The notes beneath the pieces were generated by a model, which did not search any database, had not been told where the DNA came from, and was given only the letters and a program-made list of their open reading frames with translations. Shown piece by piece: positions 7,449 through 14,722 of a stretch of DNA of 34,723 nucleotides. A program made the translations under genes and the position numbers. The number at the start of each line of letters is the position of its first letter. The stretch's first letter is position 1. The DNA is from Neobacillus fumarioli NBRC 102428 (lineage in GTDB: Bacteria; Bacillota; Bacilli; Bacillales; Cytobacillaceae), in assembly GCF_001591485.1 (NCBI RefSeq), contig NZ_BCUZ01000020.1, forward strand, positions 1 to 34,723. The letters run 5' to 3'.

Positions 7449-9163
7449 TGACTTCTTTACTTGGTATTGCTGCTTCAAACGGGATAGCAATCGCAAAAGC
7501 ATACCGTTTAGTAGAACCGGATTTATCCTTTGAAAAGAAAATGATTGAAAACCCTGCAGCAGAGATTGAACGATTCCGTCAGGCAATGGCAAAAGCAAAG
7601 TCTGAACTGGAAACAATCCGCGACCGTGCAAAAGTGGAGCTTGGGGAAGACAAAGCGGCCATTTTTGAAGCGCATCTTCTCGTTTTAAATGACCCGGAGT
7701 TAAATTCACCGATCGAAGATAAAATCCAATCAGAAAAATTAAATGCCGAATCAGCGCTGAAAGAAACGGCTGACATGTTTGTGGCCATGTTTGAACAAAT
7801 GGATAATGAGTATATGAAGGAACGTGCAGCAGATATCCGTGATGTCACGAAACGTGTGTTATCCCATTTGTTAGGTGTGCAATTGCCAAACCCAAGTATG
7901 ATTGCAGAAGAAGTAGTTATTGTGGCAGAAGATTTAACACCGTCTGACACTGCACAATTGAACCGTCAATTTGTCAAAGGCTTTACTACTAATATTGGCG
8001 GCCGTACTTCACATTCTGCAATTATGGCGCGTTCACTTGAAATCCCTGCAGTTGTCGGTACTAAACTCGCAACAAACGAAATTAATAATGGGGATCTCGT
8101 TATTGTTGATGGCTTAAAAGGCGAGGTTCACATTAACCCTACACAAGAAGTTATTGAACAATATCGTAAAGTGGCTGCAGATTATGAGTTGCAAAAAGCA
8201 GAGTGGGCCAAGCTGGTTAATGAACAAACAATTTCTGCTGACGGCCAACATGTAGAACTTGCTGCCAATATTGGCACACCAAATGACTTAAAAGGTGTAA
8301 CTGCAAATGGTGCTGAAGGTGTTGGCCTTTACCGGACAGAATTTTTGTATATGGGTAGAGACCAACTGCCGACCGAAGAAGAACAATTTGAAGCCTACAA
8401 AGCTGTTCTGGAAGGTATGAACGGCAAACCAGTTGTCGTTAGGACATTGGATATTGGCGGCGACAAAGAACTGCCATATCTGGAATTGCCGAAAGAGATG
8501 AATCCGTTTTTAGGATTCCGGGCAATTCGCCTTTGTCTGGAAGAACAGAATATCTTTCGGACCCAGCTTCGTGCACTTTTGCGTGCCAGCAATTATGGGA
8601 ATTTAAAAATTATGTTCCCAATGATCGCGACATTGGATGAATTTCGATCTGCCAAATCCATTTTGGAAGATGAAAAACAAAAACTTCTTACTGAAGGTCA
8701 GAAAGTGTCAGAGAAAATTGAGCTCGGCATTATGGTAGAAATTCCTTCAACTGCGGTATTAGCTGATCAGTTTGCCAAAGAGGTTGACTTCTTTAGTATT
8801 GGCACCAATGATTTGATTCAATATACAATGGCAGCTGACCGTATGAACCAACGTGTATCTTATTTGTATCAGCCTTATAGTCCATCCATTTTAAGATTGG
8901 TAAAAATGGTGATTGATGCGGCTCATGCAGAGAGAAAATGGGTTGGAATGTGCGGTGAAATGGCCGGTGATGAAACAGCGATACCAATTCTCTTGGGACT
9001 TGGTCTTGACGAATTCTCCATGAGTGCTACGTCCATTTTGAAAGCACGCTCACTTATCAGGAAATTAAATAAATCCGAAATGGAAAAACTTGCAAATGAA
9101 GTCATCAATATGCAAACTACATCTCAAGTCATTGATGCTGTAAATAATGTGGTTTCAAAATAA
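7448..9163 (+). CDS. ptsI: PTS enzyme I (phosphoenolpyruvate-protein phosphotransferase)
   Basis: First enzyme of the PTS: it autophosphorylates from PEP and transfers phosphate to HPr. The 571 residues match the family. The HPr-binding helical domain is N-terminal. The active-site His189 lies in [13 protein letters not shown], and the C-terminal PEP-binding TIM barrel carries [14 protein letters not shown], the [17 protein letters not shown] signature and the catalytic cysteine segment [11 protein letters not shown]. It is translated with a one-base overlap with ptsH and followed by a terminator, so ptsHI is a two-gene unit. Confidence 0.98.
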   Translation: MTSLLGIAASNGIAIAKAYRLVEPDLSFEKKMIENPAAEIERFRQAMAKAKSELETIRDRAKVELGEDKAAIFEAHLLVLNDPELNSPIEDKIQSEKLNAESALKETADMFVAMFEQMDNEYMKERAADIRDVTKRVLSHLLGVQLPNPSMIAEEVVIVAEDLTPSDTAQLNRQFVKGFTTNIGGRTSHSAIMARSLEIPAVVGTKLATNEINNGDLVIVDGLKGEVHINPTQEVIEQYRKVAADYELQKAEWAKLVNEQTISADGQHVELAANIGTPNDLKGVTANGAEGVGLYRTEFLYMGRDQLPTEEEQFEAYKAVLEGMNGKPVVVRTLDIGGDKELPYLELPKEMNPFLGFRAIRLCLEEQNIFRTQLRALLRASNYGNLKIMFPMIATLDEFRSAKSILEDEKQKLLTEGQKVSEKIELGIMVEIPSTAVLADQFAKEVDFFSIGTNDLIQYTMAADRMNQRVSYLYQPYSPSILRLVKMVIDAAHAERKWVGMCGEMAGDETAIPILLGLGLDEFSMSATSILKARSLIRKLNKSEMEKLANEVINMQTTSQVIDAVNNVVSK

Positions 9164-9172
9164 TGGAAAATA

Positions 9173-9198
9173 GGACCAACTATAGTTGGTTCTTTTTT
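9173..9198 (+). terminator. ptsHI terminator
   Basis: GGACCAAC and GTTGGTTC arms around TATA (9173-9192), followed by six T. Decay of the neighbouring azoreductase relic begins about 20 bases after it. Confidence 0.88.
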
Positions 9199-9218
9199 CT
9201 TAGTTTTATTTTTTGTAA

Positions 9219-9586
9219 TTCGTTGCAGCAGACAAGTATGTATTTGTTACTCCGATGTGGAATTTCTCTTTTCCGCCAATTATGAAAGCGTATCTTGATT
9301 GGTAGCTGTTGCTGGGAAAACATTCAAATATACGGAAAATGGCCCTGTAGGCCTTCTGCCGGGCAAAAAGGCACTGCACATACAAGCTCGCGGTGGATTT
9401 TATTCGGAAGGGCCGGCAGCGGAAATGGAAATGGGGCATCGCTATATTAACATTATTATGAATTTCTTCGGTATTACCAATCTTGAAGGCCTGTTTATTG
9501 AAGGGCATAACGCTATGCCGGATAAAGCGCAGGAAATTAAAGAAAACGCCATCGCTAAAGCAAAGGAAATGGCCCATACATTTTAA
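9219..9586 (+). pseudogene. Relic of an FMN-dependent NADH-azoreductase (AzoR-type)
   Basis: Two adjacent frames together encode the C-terminal part of an azoreductase. Frame one (9219-9299) reads FVAADKYVFVTPMWNF and on to KAYLD. Frame two (from 9302) reads [19 protein letters not shown], then a segment ending AKEMAHTF. The join after the GAT at 9297-9299 lacks one base, a frameshift. Frame one is also preceded directly by an in-frame TAA at 9216. The flavodoxin-like N-terminal part (about 80-90 residues, including the start) is absent and there is no ribosome binding site. Family members are about 208-211 residues, so roughly 40% is missing. The original terminator survives just downstream. 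The identification rests on recall of the family sequence and is strong. Confidence 0.85.
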
Positions 9587-9596
9587 GTTAAATATC

Positions 9597-9628
9597 AAGA
9601 GACAGAACCTGCCTTCTGTCTCTTTCTT
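9597..9628 (+). terminator. Terminator after the azoreductase relic
   Basis: AAGAGACAGAA (9597-9607) pairs with TTCTGTCTCTT (9614-9624) around CCTGCC, with T-rich sequence after it. It outlived the gene it served. Confidence 0.8.
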
Positions 9629-9663
9629 ATTGCTGATTACAAGTATTTCCTAAGGTAATCATG

Positions 9664-9669
9664 TATAAT
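9664..9669 (+). promoter_or_regulatory. Candidate -10 for the SDR gene
   Basis: A perfect TATAAT 39 bases before the GTG start. No recognisable -35 lies at 16-18 bases upstream, so this is only a partial promoter call. Confidence 0.35.
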
Positions 9670-9707
9670 GAGTTTGAAAGAGTTCTACATAAGGAGGTAA
9701 TGGACAG

Positions 9708-10493
9708 GTGGAATTGAATTTAGCGGGAAAAACGGCGTTGATTGCAGCTTCAAGCCAAGGCCTGGGATTTGCAATTGCCAAACAACTTGTGAAAGAAGGA
9801 GCAAATGTTGTGATCTCTGGCCGGGAAGAAGCGAAATTAAAAGAGAAGGTAAGTGAGCTTGAGGCACTCGGCACTGGTAAAGCGGCTTTTCAAACAGCGG
9901 ATATTACAAAGCCTGAAGATATTAAGCGGCTTGTTTCCTATACTGCCGAAACCTTCAGAACGATCGATATGCTGGTGAATAATGCCGGAGGGCCGCCTGC
10001 GGGTGCATTTGAAGAGTTAAATGATGATGCGTGGATAGATTCGTTTGAATTAAACTTGCTTTCTTATGTTCGAATGATCCGTGAAGCATTGCCTTATTTA
10101 AAGCAGCAAGGAGGAAAAATTTTAAATATTGCTTCCTCATCGATAAAAGAACCGATCCCAGGTCTGATTCTGTCCAATACATTCCGGACAGGGATAATCG
10201 GCTTATCGAAAACGCTCGCCTCAGAATTAGCGCCTTTCGGCATCATTATTAATACGATTGCCCCTGGCCGAATTGCCACAGACCGTGTCAAACATTTGGA
10301 TCAAGTAAATGCGGACAAGCTTGGGGTAGACATAGAAACGGTTGAAGCCCAAATGAAAACTGCGATTCCATTGAAGCGATATGGCACTCCAGAGGAATTT
10401 GCGAATGTTGCAACATTCCTGTTATCTGATGCAAATTCTTATATGACCGGAAGTGCATTTCTTGTAGATGGCGGGATGGTAAAATCTATTTAA
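9708..10493 (+). CDS. Atypical SDR family oxidoreductase (FabG-like)
   Basis: A 261-residue Rossmann-fold protein of the short-chain dehydrogenase/reductase superfamily. The overall layout is canonical: cofactor segment at residues 10-24, NNAGG at 91-95, NIASSS near 140-145, and a C-terminal GSAFLVDGG. Key positions deviate. The first glycine of TGxxxGxG is replaced (AASSQGLG, residues 13-20), and the catalytic YxxxK is replaced by S156-x3-R160 (SNTFR). It belongs to the FabG-like subgroup known to lack the full SDR motifs (similar to B. subtilis YkvO-type proteins). Catalytic activity is therefore uncertain. The GTG start is set by AAGGAGG at 9691-9697. Confidence 0.85.
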   Translation: MELNLAGKTALIAASSQGLGFAIAKQLVKEGANVVISGREEAKLKEKVSELEALGTGKAAFQTADITKPEDIKRLVSYTAETFRTIDMLVNNAGGPPAGAFEELNDDAWIDSFELNLLSYVRMIREALPYLKQQGGKILNIASSSIKEPIPGLILSNTFRTGIIGLSKTLASELAPFGIIINTIAPGRIATDRVKHLDQVNADKLGVDIETVEAQMKTAIPLKRYGTPEEFANVATFLLSDANSYMTGSAFLVDGGMVKSI

Positions 10494-10579
10494 TTTGTCT
10501 TAAGTACTATTTTCGAAACAACCTGCCTGTTTTCGGTTTTGAATGCTAAAAATATTGAATAGTGAAAGGAAAGATTTTG

Positions 10580-11458
10580 TTGAGTATTCCAGATCATACC
10601 GTTTTCGGCTTTATCGGAACAGGGGTTATGGGAAAAAGCATGGCTGGGCATATTCTTTCAGCAGGCTATCCTTTAATCGTGTACTCACGCACAAAGGAAA
10701 AGGCTCAGGAATTGCTGGAAAGAGGAGCAAAGTGGGGTGAGACCCCCAAACAGGTTGCAGAAACAGCCTCCGTTATATTTACGATGGTCGGCTATCCGTC
10801 AGATGTGGAGGAAGTGTATCTAGGGGAAAACGGCTTAATTTCAAATGGTAAACCTGGCAGCATTTTTTTAGATATGACTACTTCATCCCCCTCACTTGCA
10901 GAAAAGATTTATCAGAAAGCCAAAAACAAAGGAATCTCTATTTTGGATGCACCGGTTTCAGGAGGGGATATCGGCGCCAGGGAAGCAACGCTTTCGATTA
11001 TGGTTGGGGGTGACAAAGAAGCGTTTGAAGCCGTTCTTCCTATTCTTAAGCTTCTCGGTACCAATATCGTGTATCAAGGAAAGGCGGGCGCCGGGCAGCA
11101 TACAAAAATGAGTAATCAGATTGCAATTGCTTCCAATATGATCGGCGTTTGTGAAGCGATTATTTATGCTAAAAAGGCAGGACTTAATCCTGAAACTGTA
11201 TTACAAAGCATTGCAACTGGCGCAGCTGGCAGCTGGTCATTAAGTAATCTTGTCCCAAGAATGTTAAAAGGTGACTTTGAGCCGGGATTTTATATTAAAC
11301 ATTTTATCAAGGACATGAAGATCGCATTGGAAGAAGCCGAACGGATGGACATGGATGTTCCTGGATTGGCGCTGGCTAAGTCTTTATATGAACAGCTGGC
11401 CGAAAGAGGCGAAGAAAACAGCGGGACACAAGCCCTTTATAAATATTGGAAAAGTTAA
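10580..11458 (+). CDS. NAD(P)-dependent oxidoreductase, 3-hydroxyisobutyrate dehydrogenase family
   Basis: A beta-hydroxyacid dehydrogenase of about 292 residues. It has an N-terminal Rossmann domain with GFIGTGVMG, the substrate-binding signature DAPVSGGDIGARE, and the catalytic lysine motif GAGQHTKMSNQ. The all-helical C-terminal domain contains the SWSLSNLVPRML segment. The reaction is NAD(P)-linked oxidation or reduction of a 3-hydroxy acid; the actual substrate (3-hydroxyisobutyrate, tartronate semialdehyde, glyoxylate or succinic semialdehyde) cannot be decided. The TTG at 10580 (or 10577) is favoured because AAAGGAAAG lies 7-15 bases upstream; the in-frame GTG at 10562 has no binding site. 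It lies 86 bases after the SDR gene with no terminator visible between them, so co-transcription is possible. Confidence 0.88.
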   Translation: MSIPDHTVFGFIGTGVMGKSMAGHILSAGYPLIVYSRTKEKAQELLERGAKWGETPKQVAETASVIFTMVGYPSDVEEVYLGENGLISNGKPGSIFLDMTTSSPSLAEKIYQKAKNKGISILDAPVSGGDIGAREATLSIMVGGDKEAFEAVLPILKLLGTNIVYQGKAGAGQHTKMSNQIAIASNMIGVCEAIIYAKKAGLNPETVLQSIATGAAGSWSLSNLVPRMLKGDFEPGFYIKHFIKDMKIALEEAERMDMDVPGLALAKSLYEQLAERGEENSGTQALYKYWKS

Positions 11459-11461
11459 AGT

Positions 11462-11491
11462 GAATAAATTTATCCTCCCGATATGAAACTA
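11462..11491 (+). promoter_or_regulatory. Possible sigma-G/sigma-F-type promoter for the 59-aa gene
   Basis: GAATA (11462-11466), 18-base spacer, GAAACTA (11485-11491; 5 of 7 against CATACTA). A start near 11498 would produce an mRNA beginning at the ribosome binding site and lacking the left arm of the terminator hairpin. Inference from motif and spacing only. Confidence 0.3.
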
Positions 11492-11513
11492 TGATGGAAG
11501 GGAGGATTTTTTT
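11472..11513 (+). terminator. Terminator whose right arm is the next gene's ribosome binding site
   Basis: ATCCTCCC (11472-11479) pairs with GGGAGGAT (11500-11507), followed by a T run to 11513. It ends the dehydrogenase transcript. The GGGAGGA arm is also the only Shine-Dalgarno of the gene starting at 11514. Confidence 0.75.
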
Positions 11514-11693
11514 ATGGCAAAACGAACAAAAAAGAATGACCCGCAGCAGAAAAATAAAAAAGGATTTGACTCTGCCGTACTTAATGAAGAATTTGCCCAT
11601 GAAATGGGTTCTGCAGCTACAAACAAAATCCATAAAGATAAAGCGAAAAAAGAAAAAGCTCCTAAAAATAATGGAAAATATCATGGTCAATAA
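11514..11693 (+). CDS. Small basic hydrophilic protein (59 aa), possibly spore-associated
   Basis: A 59-residue lysine- and asparagine-rich protein with a central segment LNEEFAHEMGSAATNKI and a disordered basic tail ending GKYHGQ. There is no membrane segment or named domain. GGGAGGA ends 7 bases before the ATG. A longer frame beginning at 11491 overlaps it, but that one lacks a binding site and runs through the downstream hairpin. The composition and the EFAxE-like segment loosely recall small acid-soluble spore proteins of the gamma type; this is only a resemblance. It sits alone between two hairpins, as many sporulation-specific small genes do. Confidence 0.65.
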   Translation: MAKRTKKNDPQQKNKKGFDSAVLNEEFAHEMGSAATNKIHKDKAKKEKAPKNNGKYHGQ

Positions 11694-11710
11694 TTTAGCC
11701 TATAAAATAA

Positions 11711-11741
11711 AGGACCCCCTGCTCACATATGCGGGGGTCAT
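11711..11741 (-). terminator. Terminator of patA
   Basis: GACCCCC (11713-11719) pairs with GGGGGTC (11733-11739). On the minus strand it is followed by CTTTATTTTATAGG, a T-rich tract, so it mainly serves patA. Confidence 0.75.
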
Positions 11742-11746
11742 TCGCC

Positions 11747-12901
11747 TCAATAGTTAGCATTCTTTAAAAACGTTTCAATCCGGTTCAGGCCATTTTCCAA
11801 AGTCTCCATGGAATAGGCATACGACAAACGAAAATAACCTTCACCATATTCCGAAAATGCACTGCCAGGAACAACAGCTACCTTCGCTTCATGCGCCAGT
11901 TTAAGGGCAAATTCAGAGCTGTTAAGCGTTTCATTAGGGATTTTGACAAAGAAATAAAATGCCCCTTCCGGTTTAACGGCTTTAAGCCCCATGGCTTGTA
12001 AGCGCTCGTAAACGTAATCTCTCCTAGCTGCATACTCTTTTTTCATTTCGAGAGCATCATCTATTCCCTTAGTCAGCGCTTCATATGCCGCTTTTTGAGC
12101 GATCGAATTAGCACAGGAAACATTATATTGATGAACCTTTAATATATGTTTTGCAATTGCTTCCGGAGCAAATAAGAAGCCAATCCGCCATCCTGTCATG
12201 GAATGAGATTTTGAAAGACCATTAATAACTATTGTTTGATCCTTTAAAAAAGTCGCGATTGAACGATGAGGTCGGTCAAACGTAAGCTCACTATAAATTT
12301 CATCGGCTAGAACAAAGATATCCTTGTCCGCTAAAAAATCAGCAATTTCCTTTAATTCTGTTTCAGTTAGACTTACCCCGGTAGGATTAGAAGGGTACGG
12401 CAGGACTATACAACGAGTTTTTTCTGTAATATAGGGTTTGATTGCTTCCAATGTAAAGCGAAACTGATGGCCGCGTATGTCAACATGAATAGGTACAGCC
12501 CCCATCATACGAATGACCGGTTCATATCCTGGATAAATTGGCCCCGGCAGTATCACTTCTGCTCCCTCGGTTAAGATTGTCCGAAATGTAATATCAATTG
12601 CTTCGCTTGCTCCAATCGTTACAATCACTTCAGATTCAGGCTGATAATGAAGTTGATATTTTTTTTTCACAAACTCACAAGCGGCCTTTCTCAATTCCAT
12701 TGTACCGGCATTATGTGTATAGGAGGTTACGTCATGCTCAATAGCGGAAATTCCTGCCTCTTTAACATGCAAGGGGGTAGGAAAATCTGGCTGTCCGATG
12801 GTAAGGGATATCATGTCTTCTATTTGTCCAACCAGATTGGAAAATTTCCGTATACCTGAAATCTCAAGATTTTTTACACGATGATTAATTAAATGCTCCA
12901 T
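11747..12901 (-). CDS. patA: PLP-dependent aminotransferase PatA (N-acetyl-LL-diaminopimelate aminotransferase)
   Basis: Fold type I aminotransferase of 384 residues, closely following B. subtilis PatA (opening MEH and then EISGIRKFSNLV). The PLP lysine is K231 in INGLSKSHSMTGWRIGF. N172 of YPSNPTG, D200, Y203 and R239 complete the cofactor site. In the acetylated diaminopimelate branch it converts N-acetyl-2-amino-6-oxopimelate to N-acetyl-LL-diaminopimelate, between the steps catalysed by DapH and DapL, both encoded 6-8 kb away. The start ATG has AAGGAAG about 7 bases upstream. The cheV gene that often lies beside patA in B. subtilis is absent. Confidence 0.92.
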   Translation of the reverse strand: MEHLINHRVKNLEISGIRKFSNLVGQIEDMISLTIGQPDFPTPLHVKEAGISAIEHDVTSYTHNAGTMELRKAACEFVKKKYQLHYQPESEVIVTIGASEAIDITFRTILTEGAEVILPGPIYPGYEPVIRMMGAVPIHVDIRGHQFRFTLEAIKPYITEKTRCIVLPYPSNPTGVSLTETELKEIADFLADKDIFVLADEIYSELTFDRPHRSIATFLKDQTIVINGLSKSHSMTGWRIGFLFAPEAIAKHILKVHQYNVSCANSIAQKAAYEALTKGIDDALEMKKEYAARRDYVYERLQAMGLKAVKPEGAFYFFVKIPNETLNSSEFALKLAHEAKVAVVPGSAFSEYGEGYFRLSYAYSMETLENGLNRIETFLKNANY

Positions 12902-12923
12902 TGCTGTTCTTCCTTTTTAATAA

Positions 12924-12957
12924 ATTGTTTAGCTCCAGGCGCCTGGAGATTTTTTTA
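12924..12957 (+). repeat. Short palindromic copy of a dispersed repeat, terminator-like
   Basis: ATTGTTTAGCTCCAGGCGC (12924-12942) resembles the left end of the element at 18747. The perfect palindrome CTCCAGGCGCCTGGAG (12933-12948) is followed by seven T on the plus strand. Both neighbours are on the minus strand, so as a terminator it would face the wrong way. It lies between patA and ykyB, where cheV sits in B. subtilis. Confidence 0.55.
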
Positions 12958-12958
12958 A

Positions 12959-13441
12959 TTAATATCTTTCTCCAAGTTTTTTGAAGACTGGTTTTTGGTA
13001 TGACCGTTTATTCTTGCGAAAATTCGAAGAAGTATGGTGGTCCATTTCGGTGATACCTGTATAGGCTTGTAAAATTGCTTTGGCTGCATGCAGTGATAGG
13101 GCTGCCTTTGGATTTCGTACACTTCCATCCAATTTGCCTAAATGGGGAAGAGTTTGAAAGTCTATTTTCGTTGGAGGAATATGGAAGGTGTATCTGCCAC
13201 ATTCTACAAGCACATCTGACTGCTGCTTGCTGAATCTAGGATTGTCGGAAAAATGAAGTCCTATTTTTTTAGCTTTTCCTTCTTGAATTAATTTTTTTAA
13301 TGTTTCTTGTTTTAATCGGTAAAGAAATTTGGGATCTATTGCTGTTTTAGCATGCCGATTTACGATAAAGACTGCTTGGGCGAGGTTTTCGATGGTTAGA
13401 TTAGGTAATTTTTGGGGATCTTTCTGACTGGGATTCAACAT
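12959..13441 (-). CDS. ykyB: YkyB-family protein
   Basis: A 160-residue soluble basic protein matching YkyB of Bacillus in length and place. Recognisable segments are ENLAQAVFIVNRHAKTA near the start, GLHFSDNPRFSKQQSDVLVE in the centre and AAKAILQAYTG near the end; the C-terminus is lysine-rich. No function is established. AAAGGAG lies 8 bases before the ATG. It is read leftward, as are patA and ykuE. Confidence 0.87.
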   Translation of the reverse strand: MLNPSQKDPQKLPNLTIENLAQAVFIVNRHAKTAIDPKFLYRLKQETLKKLIQEGKAKKIGLHFSDNPRFSKQQSDVLVECGRYTFHIPPTKIDFQTLPHLGKLDGSVRNPKAALSLHAAKAILQAYTGITEMDHHTSSNFRKNKRSYQKPVFKKLGERY

Positions 13442-13663
13442 TTAAACTCCTTTCTATTTATTATACACCTATATTATACCTTTTTTTATTTAAAAATAGA
13501 ATGGATAATCTACTTTTACTCCAATATTTAATTGGCAATGCTTTAGTAGAATAATTACTATTTTTTAGAATTCGTTTGCATTTTTTAATTTATTGTAAAA
13601 TAAAATTGGTAAAATGTAAAAACATTATTTCAAATAAAGTATTTTTTCAGATTTCTTTGATTT

Positions 13664-14533
13664 TTAGGTGTCTGTTTTTAATGTGAACACTGTAATCTCC
13701 GGCTTTACCATGAAACGGAATGGCAGGCGGGTAGTGCCAATCCCACGGTTTACATACAAGTGTAACGGATGTTCTCCCACCGTATAGTAACCCTCTTGGT
13801 AGATTTTTGCATACGGAGGAATAACTAAAGCGCCAACAAACGGAATTTTAACCTGGCCGCCGTGGCTGTGGCCGCTAAGCTGCCAATGAATTGGATACTG
13901 TGATGCTTCTTCGGCAAGGTCAGGGGCATGGGATAAAAGGATTGTAAAATGATGAGGCGGAACTTTTTTTAATGCCAGGGGAAGATCAGGTCTTCCTAAC
14001 ATTGCATCATCGATTCCTGCTATATAAATCCTGCTTTTGTCCTTTAATTTGATCGGGACACAAGTGTTCAGCAATACAATAAAATCAGCCATTTCCATTA
14101 TATTGCGATAAATTTCTGTTCCATAACCGCCATGATCATGATTCCCGTAAATGCAGTATTTTCCTAAAGGAGCATGTAATTTTTGCAGAATCGGAAGTAA
14201 TTTATTCATTTTTGTATATTGATTAGGCTTATCCAATAAATCGCCAGTAAAAAAAATTAGATCAGGCTCAAGGTCATTGATTTTAGCAACGAGCTGTGCA
14301 AATTGGTTAAGACTATATTGAAACCCAAGATGTGTATCACTAAATTGGATCATTTTAATTCCATCAAAGCTTTTAGGGATTAATGGGTGTTTGATTGGGT
14401 GCTCCGTAATCTCCAGTAATGATGGTTCAATTTTATTCGCATAAAACAAGCCTGCTGAACCTATTCCAAGAATGGTTAATAATGAACCAATGGTTTGTTT
14501 CAAAAACATTCTTCTTGTTATTTTATTGGACAT
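13664..14533 (-). CDS. ykuE: Tat-exported metallophosphoesterase YkuE
   Basis: Calcineurin-like phosphoesterase of about 289 residues. The N-terminus carries a textbook twin-arginine signal (TRRMFLK) followed by a hydrophobic stretch, agreeing with B. subtilis YkuE, a known TatAyCy substrate localised to the cell wall. Metal-binding motifs are in order: SDTHLG, FTGDLLD, GNHDHGGYG, LLSHAPD and SGHSHGGQV. All expected ligands are present. The start is uncertain: the ATG at 14533 is preferred, a TTG at 14545 is possible, and neither has a strong binding site. It is divergent from ykuI. Confidence 0.9.
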   Translation of the reverse strand: MSNKITRRMFLKQTIGSLLTILGIGSAGLFYANKIEPSLLEITEHPIKHPLIPKSFDGIKMIQFSDTHLGFQYSLNQFAQLVAKINDLEPDLIFFTGDLLDKPNQYTKMNKLLPILQKLHAPLGKYCIYGNHDHGGYGTEIYRNIMEMADFIVLLNTCVPIKLKDKSRIYIAGIDDAMLGRPDLPLALKKVPPHHFTILLSHAPDLAEEASQYPIHWQLSGHSHGGQVKIPFVGALVIPPYAKIYQEGYYTVGEHPLHLYVNRGIGTTRLPFRFMVKPEITVFTLKTDT

Positions 14534-14687
14534 TTTCTCAACCAACCTATCATTTATTCAATTCTATTATATGTACAAGTCTATTTGTATTTTCGTTTAA
14601 AATTTTTTGGATTGCAAGTGAAATAAAAATGATAAATGCAAAATAATGGATACTAGAGCTCAAGAACAGGATGACAAGATAGGTGTA

Positions 14688-14696
14688 TGCTATAAT
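14688..14696 (+). promoter_or_regulatory. Extended -10 promoter of ykuI
   Basis: TGCTATAAT, a perfect TATAAT with the TGn extension, lies 27 bases before the start codon. ATGACA at 14671-14676 is a near-consensus -35 but only 14 bases away. Confidence 0.55.
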
Positions 14697-14722
14697 AAGT
14701 AAAAATATTTTGGAGGTACCTT

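Noticed and set aside
9206-9598. 130-codon open frame on the minus strand opposite the azoreductase relic
   Set aside because: It is antisense to a sequence that clearly encodes azoreductase in two plus-strand frames; it has no binding site and its protein resembles nothing.
11491-11757. 88-codon plus-strand frame overlapping the 59-codon gene
   Set aside because: Its start lies before the only binding site and inside the terminator hairpin, and it runs through the patA terminator; the other frame gives a well-formed small protein.
13535-13575. AT-only stem (TAGTA/TACTA) followed by T in the gap between ykyB and ykuE
   Set aside because: A five-pair all-AT stem is too weak for a terminator, and it faces against the direction of both neighbours.
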